Shown: in pieces, positions 1 to 5,463 of the stretch | How the letters are laid out: the number at the start of each line of letters is the position of its first letter | Position numbering within the stretch: position 1 is the first letter of the stretch | Assembly: GCA_021823045.1 (NCBI GenBank) | Contig: JAKAPB010000112.1 | Coordinates: 1-6,649 of the forward strand | Source: Actinomycetes bacterium | GTDB lineage: Bacteria; Actinomycetota; Acidimicrobiia; Acidimicrobiales; Acidimicrobiaceae | Length of the DNA stretch: 6,649 nt | Direction: 5' to 3' | Made by a program: the position numbers and the translations under genes | The notes under the pieces: generated by a model | Databases searched by the model: none | The model's input: only the letters and a program-made list of their open reading frames with translations | What the model was told of the DNA's origin: nothing

Positions 1-103
1 ATCGGCAATGTGAGAGATTTCTTTAGCTTTTTTTGAAAATTTCTTGCTACTCACAGTGATATGTGCCACTCTAGGTGTAGACGGTATGGATGAGGGCCGG
101 AGT

Positions 104-110
104 GGAGGAG
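104..110 (+). promoter_or_regulatory. Ribosome binding site deciding the start of the TIG protein
   Basis: GGAGGAG lies 6 bases before the ATG at 117, an ideal Shine-Dalgarno match and spacing. The earlier in-frame ATG at 90 has only a GGTATGG-like stretch upstream. In addition, starting at 90 would put a charged segment ahead of the hydrophobic helix. I therefore prefer 117 as the start. Confidence 0.8.
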
Positions 111-116
111 AAAAGG

Positions 117-758
117 ATGAGGCGGATCAGCGCCACAGCGGTAATAGGAGTGATCCTGGTGGGACTTGTCGCTGGGATGACCCTTCGCTTGCTGACCGGT
201 CGACCCTCAATTGCATTCAAAAACTCCTCCGCTTCCTTGGCCCCAATCGTCCCCGCTCAGCCCGCCGGAGGGACCTTGGTAGCACGTCCGTCAACTCCCA
301 GCGCTACCTCTACTAATTCCCAGGCGCCGGTGGTGTCTGCACCCAAGCTTCCGACGGTGCAAGTAACTACCTCCCAAACCCCGACCGTCCAGTCCACTTC
401 TACGCCCCAGGCGACGCCAGCACTTCCAGTGGCACCTGTAGCGGTGACTCCGGCGACGCTACCCAGTGTTACCTCCATTAATTTGCAGTCGGTATCTGGT
501 GCGTCACCCAGTGTGATCTGGGTCTTTGGAACCAACCTCGCTTCTGTAACTGAGGTCTCTTTCGGAGGGGTGACCTCCCCGGTTTTGCACTACTTTGCTA
601 GCCAAGGGGGGATAGAAGTCCAGACACCGCTTCATGGTCCCGGTACGGTCGACGTAAGGTTGATCTCCCCGTCTGGAATGTCGCCACTTACACCGGCGGA
701 CACGATAACTTTTGTCGAGCCGGCAACTTCAAACATCGGCTCCGCCCAGCTCCCATAG
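117..758 (+). CDS. Membrane-anchored IPT/TIG-domain protein with Pro/Thr/Ser-rich linker
   Basis: The product is 213 aa from the ATG at 117 (222 aa if the ATG at 90 is used). After a short basic start (MRR), residues 6-25 form one hydrophobic helix without a lipobox cysteine, so it is a signal anchor or an uncleaved signal peptide. Residues about 36-116 are a low-complexity Pro/Thr/Ser/Val linker that probably spans the cell wall. Residues about 117-201 resemble one IPT/TIG immunoglobulin-like fold. Its marks are G-T-N-L near 138-141, V-S-F-G-G near 147-151, and the G-P-G-T-V-D-V turn/strand near 174-180, followed by a closing D-T-I-T-F-V strand. TIG domains are binding or spacer folds, so an extracytoplasmic role is likely, but the ligand is unknown. 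No catalytic domain is present. A channel-like gene follows 151 bases downstream on the same strand; a functional link is not shown. The domain call is by eye. Confidence 0.78.
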   Translation: MRRISATAVIGVILVGLVAGMTLRLLTGRPSIAFKNSSASLAPIVPAQPAGGTLVARPSTPSATSTNSQAPVVSAPKLPTVQVTTSQTPTVQSTSTPQATPALPVAPVAVTPATLPSVTSINLQSVSGASPSVIWVFGTNLASVTEVSFGGVTSPVLHYFASQGGIEVQTPLHGPGTVDVRLISPSGMSPLTPADTITFVEPATSNIGSAQLP

Positions 759-773
759 CTGAGGAGTTTTTTT
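748..773 (+). terminator. Weak intrinsic terminator after the TIG gene
   Basis: AGCTCC (748-753) can pair with GGAGTT (763-768), including one G-T pair. The loop is 9 bases and overlaps the stop codon, and a run of seven T follows (767-773, its first two bases pairing in the stem). The stem is short, so termination may be partial. Its form fits a Rho-independent terminator separating this gene from the next. Confidence 0.35.
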
Positions 774-862
774 CGGGGCAAAACCTTATCAAATGATGAT
801 CGAAGGAAATTGTGGCGGTGGCCGTTTTTGGAACCACTTTCAATTACGACGGGCCGGCGGGC

Positions 863-888
863 GATCTCTAGTGCATAATCGATAGATC
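863..888 (+). promoter_or_regulatory. Possible -10 element within an inverted repeat, upstream of the channel-like gene
   Basis: CATAAT (874-879) matches the -10 consensus at five of six bases and lies about 30 bases before the TTG start at 910. It is enclosed by GATCT (863-867) and AGATC (884-888), a 5-base inverted repeat that could be an operator. No -35 match is seen at the usual distance, so this is a weak candidate. Confidence 0.22.
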
Positions 889-909
889 AGAACTCTGGTA
901 GGGGGGATC

Positions 910-2049
910 TTGCTCGGTAGGATTGCGCTAGCCATTCTCGGATTTGTAGCCCTAGTATCGGTATCGATCAATGTCGTTCGTACATTGTTAGTCCCCCGTG
1001 GTTATATCTCTGGTGAGTCGAAGATCGCTTATCGTTTGGTCACCTTCGTCTTCAGATTGATTGGAAGATGGATCAAGGAGTACCAGAGGCGCGATCGACT
1101 CTTGGCATACGAAGGTGCCGGGATACTGCTCGCCATTTTGGGGACTTGGGTAGTGTCGTATCTCGTCTCTTTTACACTGCTCCTCCTACCCTCTATCTCC
1201 TCGCCTTTTGAGGCCTTTAGGGAGGCCGGGGGATCGATGCTTACCCTCGGTTTTGTCTCTACCACGTCGGTTTGGCCAACCCTGGTAGATTTTTTAGCCG
1301 GTGGCGTAGGACTCGTGGTGATAACGATACAGATTGCCTACTTGCCTACCCTCTATAGCGCCTACAACCGACGGGAAACCGAGGTGACCCTCCTCTCCTC
1401 TAGGGCGGGTGAACCCCCGTGGGGTCCCGAGCTCCTGGCTAGGTCGCGCCTATCGGGACTCATTGATGACCTCCCATCCTTCTATCGAGTCTGGGAACGT
1501 TGGGCCGCCGACGTCCAGGAGAGCCACGTCAGCTACCCAGTGCTTACACGATTTAGGTCGCCTCAGCACTCGACTTCGTGGGTCGTGGCGCTATTAGCAG
1601 TCTGTGATTCAGCGGCGCTTTACGATTCGGTGTCCCCGAACCACTGTCCTATTGAGAGCAGATTGGCACTTAGGTCCGGCTTCCTCTGTTTCAGGCACCT
1701 GAGTAAGAATATGGGGAATGAGGTAGACGAGGATCCTAGCCCTATGGACCCGGTCGAGCTCGGGTTCCAAGACTTCCAATATGGATATCGGCGATTAGCC
1801 GAAGTTGGCTTCCCGCTGGAACGCACCGCCGAGGAGGCTTGGCCGCACTTCAAAGGGTGGAGGGTCAACTACGAGAAGTCTGCCTATTGGCTAGCTGAGG
1901 TGTTGGACGTCGTCCCGGCGGAATGGGCCGGTGGGCGCCGTGGAGGTGACGCTCCCATCGGGTTCGTCTTTTTGAAGGATCGTACACCTGAAGATCCAAA
2001 TGCCGAGCAAGGCGTTCCTTTTACTCCGATACCAAAGGATCTCGAGTAG
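910..2049 (+). CDS. Potassium-channel-like membrane protein (Ion_trans_2 type) with degenerate filter
   Basis: The product is 379 aa from TTG at 910, preceded by a G-rich site (AGGGGGG, 900-906). No in-frame ATG lies before the first helix, so the TTG start is preferred. Hydrophobic helices lie at about 2-27, 69-94 and 126-148. Between the second and third is a re-entrant loop (about 99-122) containing S-M-L-T-L-G-F at 109-115. This is the layout of a two-helix K+ channel: outer helix, pore loop, inner helix, with TLGF standing where TVGY/F is usual. The glycine that should follow is valine (V116), so K+ selectivity is doubtful. Residues about 155-379 form a cytosolic domain rich in Trp and Tyr with no RCK/TrkA nucleotide motif that I can see. 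Actinobacteria have uncharacterised proteins annotated as potassium channel family with a similar plan (from memory). The role may be ion conduction or membrane sensing. The membrane topology is clear; the function is inferred. Confidence 0.72.
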   Translation: MLGRIALAILGFVALVSVSINVVRTLLVPRGYISGESKIAYRLVTFVFRLIGRWIKEYQRRDRLLAYEGAGILLAILGTWVVSYLVSFTLLLLPSISSPFEAFREAGGSMLTLGFVSTTSVWPTLVDFLAGGVGLVVITIQIAYLPTLYSAYNRRETEVTLLSSRAGEPPWGPELLARSRLSGLIDDLPSFYRVWERWAADVQESHVSYPVLTRFRSPQHSTSWVVALLAVCDSAALYDSVSPNHCPIESRLALRSGFLCFRHLSKNMGNEVDEDPSPMDPVELGFQDFQYGYRRLAEVGFPLERTAEEAWPHFKGWRVNYEKSAYWLAEVLDVVPAEWAGGRRGGDAPIGFVFLKDRTPEDPNAEQGVPFTPIPKDLE

Positions 2050-2053
2050 TGGT

Positions 2054-2074
2054 CGGTTGATGATGATTCAGCCG
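2054..2074 (+). other. Hairpin just after the stop of the channel-like gene
   Basis: CGGTTGA (2054-2060) pairs with TCAGCCG (2068-2074), seven pairs with one G-T, around a 7-base loop. It begins 5 bases after the stop codon. No T-run follows, so it is more likely a 3' end stabiliser or weak pause site than a strong terminator. Confidence 0.35.
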
Positions 2075-2129
2075 CAAAGGGCAAGTTTCTGCGTCGAAGT
2101 GATTGCGGGCTAGGCCTCACCGCTCTTTG

Positions 2130-2157
2130 TTGACATGTGACTGGCATATTTGACATG
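2130..2157 (+). repeat. Direct repeat TTGACATG, two copies 20 bases apart
   Basis: Exact copies lie at 2130-2137 and 2150-2157. The start-to-start distance of 20 bases is close to two helical turns, so both copies face the same side of the DNA. The second copy includes the -35 hexamer of the promoter at 2150-2178. The pair could bind a dimeric regulator, or the match could be chance. Confidence 0.35.
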
Positions 2158-2178
2158 GTCCATTGAGCTCGATTTAAT
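2150..2178 (+). promoter_or_regulatory. Near-consensus sigma70-type promoter
   Basis: TTGACA (2150-2155), a 17-base spacer, then TTTAAT (2173-2178): a perfect -35, five of six at -10, and optimal spacing. Transcription would begin near 2185 and run right, about 525 bases before the next start codon. It therefore makes either a long leader for the diguanylate cyclase mRNA or a separate non-coding RNA. Confidence 0.6.
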
Positions 2179-2376
2179 TGTGTTTAATGTCGACGGATGT
2201 TTGCTTCTTATTAGCGTTTAACGATCGTTGAATAAAGATATTGGATAGCTTGTGCACTATCTAGCAAATTGGCACAGTTCAATTGGAGATATTATCAACG
2301 ATTGATGATTTGTTGGGTGGCGAATCTTCTCTATAGTCAGCCAATGAATTGAAAAGTCGAAGTCGACCGTTATCCC

Positions 2377-2400
2377 AGGCCGCTCCCACTGAAGCGGCTT
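2377..2400 (+). other. Stable GC-rich hairpin inside the gap
   Basis: AGGCCGCT (2377-2384) pairs with AGCGGCTT (2393-2400): eight pairs including one G-T, around an 8-base loop. It sits in AT-richer DNA and no T-run follows. It is most easily read as an RNA structural element of whatever is transcribed from the promoter at 2150. Confidence 0.45.
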
Positions 2401-2593
2401 GATGTTCAGCTACCCCTTGCAGGTCACATTGTTGGTTCGAACCACTTAGGCGACATTCTGTCCGGGCAACGCATTTAGCTCGATTATTTGATAGCTGACC
2501 CGTGGTTTGCACATGGCAAGGGTTGAATGGATTGTTTCAGTCTTTGGTGCCATTATTTACCTTGTGTGAGTAATTCTGAGCTTCAATTAACTT

Positions 2594-2616
2594 TCTAAGA
2601 ATTGTTTTAGATTTTT
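2594..2616 (+). terminator. AT-rich terminator-like stem with T-run
   Basis: TCTAAGA (2594-2600) pairs with TTTTAGA (2605-2611), seven pairs with one G-T, around the tetraloop ATTG. Five T follow directly (2612-2616). The layout is that of a Rho-independent terminator, but the stem is A/T-rich and weak. It lies 95 bases before the cyclase gene, where it could end an RNA or attenuate the leader. Confidence 0.35.
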
Positions 2617-2710
2617 GATGGTTTGTGGTAGGGTTGGTCGTTACTTTGGGCGGGCGAAGTCGAGAAGATTTGTTGATGCGTGCCTAGTTAGTCAATCGGT
2701 GAGCTGATAT

Positions 2711-4429
2711 TTGGTGACATCAGACGACGGACGCAAGGTCTCCGGGGTAGATGGTCGTACCCAAATTGGAGATCAGAGCATTGAGGTGAACTACGCCGAT
2801 GGCGCGGCTGCTTCGTCGTTTAAGTTTATCCACAGTGACAGAAGTTCATTTTTGCTTCTCGCCCTTACGGTGGTCGTTGGAATAGTTTGGGGGGCCGATG
2901 CGATTCTCGCAACAAAAAGCTCTCCGGCGATTTCCGTAGTCATCTATCTGACCTTTGGTTCGGCCCTCGGAATCGCGTTTGCCATTCCACTCACCAAGCT
3001 GCGCCGTCCGATTCAGACGCTGCTGGGCGAAATAGTCCTTGGAGGTTTCGGAACTTTAGGTTACTTTGTTACCGGGGCGAACCACTATGTCGCACCGATA
3101 TTGGTTGGCCTGTTTGTTCTAGCCGGTGTCCTCGAAGGACCGGGATTCGCCGGATACCTCTTCCCCTTCGCCCTTATGGCCTCTATCTTCCCGATTATTG
3201 TCCATGGCGTGAGTTTTGGTGAAGCCCTACCCGGTCTGATAGCGGTGGTCGTTGGGCCTGCTATCGCAGAGGTGGTCGCATCGAGTAGGAGTGATCGTCG
3301 GGCAACCAACGACATTGCCGGTTACGTGCACCCCTTAGCCGCAGTTGCCCTAGACGACTCCTTTGAGTCACTAGACGGGGCGATCTCGAGGATTCGGGAG
3401 ATAGTCAAGGCCGATGCGGCGGCGGTGGTGCTGTGGGACTCCGAGGAGGGGAGAAGGGGCGAGTTCTATCGATCCGTTCCGCAGAATGCCACGCTATCTG
3501 GAGGTTCATTGATCTTGGCGGACAGGTCGTTGGTTCGCTTCGCCGGGAGGGCGGAAAAAGGGGTGGAGTGTGATGTTGAGATTGAAGCGATTCCAGGGAC
3601 TAAGCCATTTTTCTATACGACGTCGGACCTGCCAACCTCATTCATCGAACCCGACTTCGAGGATTTCTGGTCTAAGCGAGCCGACGTAGGCGATGTTCTC
3701 AACGAATCCTTGCCCCTTGGCTACCTAGTGTCGGTGCCATTGCTATGCTCGCAGGAGCTCCAAGGCGTGCTCGTCTTAGAGGTGTTATCGGACGACAAGC
3801 CGGATCTGTCCCAGTTTCCATCGGAACTCTTTAGTGCTGCGGCTTCATTGGCGATTATCATCCATACGAGGCTGAAGACGGACCGGCTGCTGGCGGAAGC
3901 CTCCACTGACCACCTGTCCGGCCTGGCGAATCGCCGACACTTCCTTACCCAAATGCAATATATCGACCCCGCTGATAGCGTTGCATTTGTCGATCTCGAT
4001 GGATTTAAGATGCTCAACGACACTCTCGGTCATCACGAAGGTGATACGGAGATATCCAGATTCGCCGTTTTGCTGACGTCGAGTCTGAGATCCGGGGATC
4101 TCGCAAGCCGTTACGGTGGAGACGAGTTTGCGGTGATCTTTAAAGAGGCCGATGAAGTCCAGGTTTGTGTTATTCTCGACCGCATTAAAAGGACCTGGGC
4201 AAGTGTCGGCCGAACTACATTCTCCGCTGGTGTTGCCCAGGCGGACGGATTCGGGAAGCCTATGGATGTGCTGAGGCGTGCCGACCTAGCCCTCTATGCA
4301 GCAAAGCGCCGGGGTCGTAACCGGGCGGTTGCATCTTCGGCGTTGACACACGCCGAAAAGAAGGGATCAACGGACCCCAAGAACAAGGGAGTAGAGTACC
4401 TGGGGGATGACTTAGCCGACAACGCATAG
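2711..4429 (+). CDS. Membrane diguanylate cyclase (6 TM - GAF-like - GGDEF)
   Basis: The enzyme should condense two GTP into cyclic di-GMP at the inner face of the membrane. The product is 572 aa from TTG at 2711; GTG at 2714 is an equally possible start. GGTGAG (2698-2703) is the likely ribosome site, 7 bases before the TTG. About six hydrophobic helices lie at 46-66, 72-92, 104-122, 125-141, 145-165 and 171-189, forming a sensor I cannot assign to a MASE family. Residues about 205-388 look like a GAF domain. The cyclase domain spans about 398-541: DHLSGLANRR (400-409, a DxLTGLxNRR variant), the metal aspartate D428 in VDLDGFK, base-contacting N436, and GGDEF at 469-473. The product-inhibition site RxxD (R460-D463) has the canonical 9-residue distance to GGDEF. 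No EAL domain is present. An active, feedback-inhibited cyclase is expected; the input signal is unknown. Confidence 0.93.
   Translation: MVTSDDGRKVSGVDGRTQIGDQSIEVNYADGAAASSFKFIHSDRSSFLLLALTVVVGIVWGADAILATKSSPAISVVIYLTFGSALGIAFAIPLTKLRRPIQTLLGEIVLGGFGTLGYFVTGANHYVAPILVGLFVLAGVLEGPGFAGYLFPFALMASIFPIIVHGVSFGEALPGLIAVVVGPAIAEVVASSRSDRRATNDIAGYVHPLAAVALDDSFESLDGAISRIREIVKADAAAVVLWDSEEGRRGEFYRSVPQNATLSGGSLILADRSLVRFAGRAEKGVECDVEIEAIPGTKPFFYTTSDLPTSFIEPDFEDFWSKRADVGDVLNESLPLGYLVSVPLLCSQELQGVLVLEVLSDDKPDLSQFPSELFSAAASLAIIIHTRLKTDRLLAEASTDHLSGLANRRHFLTQMQYIDPADSVAFVDLDGFKMLNDTLGHHEGDTEISRFAVLLTSSLRSGDLASRYGGDEFAVIFKEADEVQVCVILDRIKRTWASVGRTTFSAGVAQADGFGKPMDVLRRADLALYAAKRRGRNRAVASSALTHAEKKGSTDPKNKGVEYLGDDLADNA
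4336..4357. repeat. Perfect 7-base inverted repeat near the 3' end of the cyclase gene
   Basis: TTCGGCG (4336-4342) and CGCCGAA (4351-4357) surround an 8-base loop within the codons after the GGDEF domain. No T-run follows on either strand. It could slow polymerase arriving from the convergent nuclease operon, whose gap to this gene (4430-4473) has no clear terminator, or it may be coincidental. Confidence 0.4.
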
Positions 4430-4473
4430 GCCGTCGACAAGGTGTATTTCGCCGACGACCCAGATGATGCGGG

Positions 4474-5463
4474 TTAGATTTCGAAGGAATCTTCGAGGTA
4501 GTGTCTTCCGATTTCGCACCGGTCAAGGTGACGGCAGAATCTGCAGTTTGACCCGGGTGAGGCCAGCTCGCTGAATTGGGTCTGTGCCAGGTTTGCTTTG
4601 ATCAGTTTGGCTCGGTCGTCAATGGCTAGAGTCAACTCGTCGATCCATTTTTTGACCTGTCCGGTTAGGTAGAGTCGAAGGGAGATGTCGCCAGCCGCTG
4701 GATCGACTCGCAATAGGCCGGCCGGGGCTACCTCGTCCAAAAGGAGACAATAGATTGCATCGAAGTACTCTAGGTCTTGCCTCGACCCTTCAAATGCCAA
4801 GATCACCGGGCGGTTGTCGGTTTCTCGGTTTGTGGCGACTATCGATATGTCGACTCGAGAAGAGAGGATGAGCCTCCTCTGAGCGCCGTCTCCAAGGTCT
4901 AGCTCGATTGGAATATCACTCTTACGATTGGAGCTGGCAAAGCGGTATCCCATCTCAAAGAGGTCTGAAAAGGGAATTAGCTCAGCGATTCGGTTGAGTT
5001 GGGAGAGAAAGGCACTCCTGTAGGCGATGAATCGGGGATCCGATCCGTTTCTTTTGGACCTGAGTCGGGCCAACTCCTTCCCGAGGGAGCTTTGGGAATC
5101 TATCGCTTCGTCGATCGACTTATCTACGGCGAGCTCGATTTTAAAGTCGCAATTTGCGAGGTTGGCTATCGATGAGAGGGTTATCTGTCTCTGTGCTAGC
5201 GCGGGTTTCCAAGCGAACCTCTCTTCGGACTTTGTCGCAGCGGCCAAACAGGGTCTGGAATTGAATAGGTCATTTCTTTCCAACTTTAAGTTTGAGGGCA
5301 GCGTCGTGACTAAGTGGGGATACTCCGCGATGAGCTGCTCTGCCACGAGGTCCGCAACGACTTGTCTTCTCTGCGACCTTGATGATCCGGTACTTTTGCC
5401 CGTCGCCGAGGCATTCGCCTCACGGAGCTTTTCGATAAATTCAATCTGACGAGGATTAGTCAT
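4474..5463 (-). CDS. Degenerate Cas4/RecB-like PD-(D/E)XK protein with Fe-S cysteines
   Basis: The product is 329 aa from the ATG at 5463. The upstream in-frame ATG at 5502 would overlap the preceding gene by 47 bases and is disfavoured, because AAGGGA (5471-5476) sits 7 bases before 5463. L-S-S-I-A-N-L-A-N-C (C105) resembles the SxSxLxxC entry of Cas4/AddB nucleases. The C-terminal C307-x2-C310-x5-C316 completes a likely four-cysteine Fe-S site. The core strand S-S-R-V-D (D205) is followed by P-V-I-L-A-F-E-G-S (E225, S227) and then D-A-I-Y (Y238). The lysine of (D/E)xK is replaced by serine, so catalysis is probably weak or lost. The gene starts inside the end of the intact nuclease gene (8-base overlap, ATGACTAA), suggesting coupled translation and a shared complex. 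The family assignment is by motif reading; a structural or DNA-binding partner role is inferred. Confidence 0.68.
   Translation of the reverse strand: MTNPRQIEFIEKLREANASATGKSTGSSRSQRRQVVADLVAEQLIAEYPHLVTTLPSNLKLERNDLFNSRPCLAAATKSEERFAWKPALAQRQITLSSIANLANCDFKIELAVDKSIDEAIDSQSSLGKELARLRSKRNGSDPRFIAYRSAFLSQLNRIAELIPFSDLFEMGYRFASSNRKSDIPIELDLGDGAQRRLILSSRVDISIVATNRETDNRPVILAFEGSRQDLEYFDAIYCLLLDEVAPAGLLRVDPAAGDISLRLYLTGQVKKWIDELTLAIDDRAKLIKANLAQTQFSELASPGSNCRFCRHLDRCEIGRHYLEDSFEI
5456..5463 (-). promoter_or_regulatory. Start/stop overlap coupling the two nuclease-like genes
   Basis: On the minus strand ATGACTAA contains both the ATG of the downstream gene (5463-5461) and the TAA of the upstream gene (5458-5456). 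AAGGGA lies 7 bases before the ATG. Such overlaps usually give coupled translation and balanced amounts of partner proteins. Confidence 0.75.

Larger units (their letters stand above)
2186..2616 (+). ncRNA. Candidate non-coding RNA or attenuated leader
   Basis: This interval runs from the predicted start of the strong promoter to the T-run of the terminator-like stem. Inside are a possible hairpin at 2241-2264 (TTGGATAG/CTATCTAG with two G-T pairs), a firm hairpin at 2377-2400, and ATGGCA/TGCCAT (2513-2518/2548-2553). No RNA family is recognised. The boundaries are inferred only from the promoter and the stem. It could equally be a leader with an attenuator in front of the cyclase gene. Confidence 0.3.
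2050..2710. other. 661-base gap without a credible gene; structured, AT-richer
   Basis: Nothing here looks coding. The longest minus-strand frame (2279-2512) starts at a GTG without a ribosome site and resembles no family I know. The stretch is visibly richer in A/T than its flanks. In order it holds a hairpin after the channel gene stop (2054-2074), a repeated TTGACATG (2130 and 2150), and a near-consensus promoter (2150-2178). Further on come palindromes AACGATCGTT (2220-2229) and TGGTTCGAACCA (2433-2444), hairpins at 2241-2264 and 2377-2400, a dyad GTCGA-AG-TCGAC (2356-2367), and a terminator-like stem (2594-2616). It is either a long leader of the diguanylate cyclase gene or contains a separate small RNA. 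Confidence 0.6.

Noticed and set aside
1..55. TGTGAG (9-14) and CTCACA (50-55) as an operator or element end
   Set aside because: The arms are only six bases and 35 apart, which is common by chance; the T-run at 28-34 has no stem before it.
257..535. Minus-strand 92-codon frame
   Set aside because: It is a shadow of the Pro/Thr-rich linker and the start of the TIG domain, whose repetitive codons keep the opposite strand open.
2434..2443. GGTTCGAACC as the T-arm of a tRNA gene
   Set aside because: With TTCGAAC as the loop only the first stem pair forms; the second is G-A. No acceptor, D or anticodon arms fit on either strand.
2279..2512. Minus-strand 77-codon frame in the gap
   Set aside because: It starts at GTG without a ribosome site, shows no recognisable domain, and lies in AT-richer DNA that otherwise looks non-coding.
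2186..2710. Cyclic di-GMP riboswitch ahead of the diguanylate cyclase gene
   Set aside because: I looked for the conserved GEMM-type core and did not find it; other unknown RNA structures remain possible.
5027..5449. Plus-strand 140-codon frame
   Set aside because: It lies entirely opposite the degenerate nuclease-like gene, which has family motifs; this frame is a shadow.
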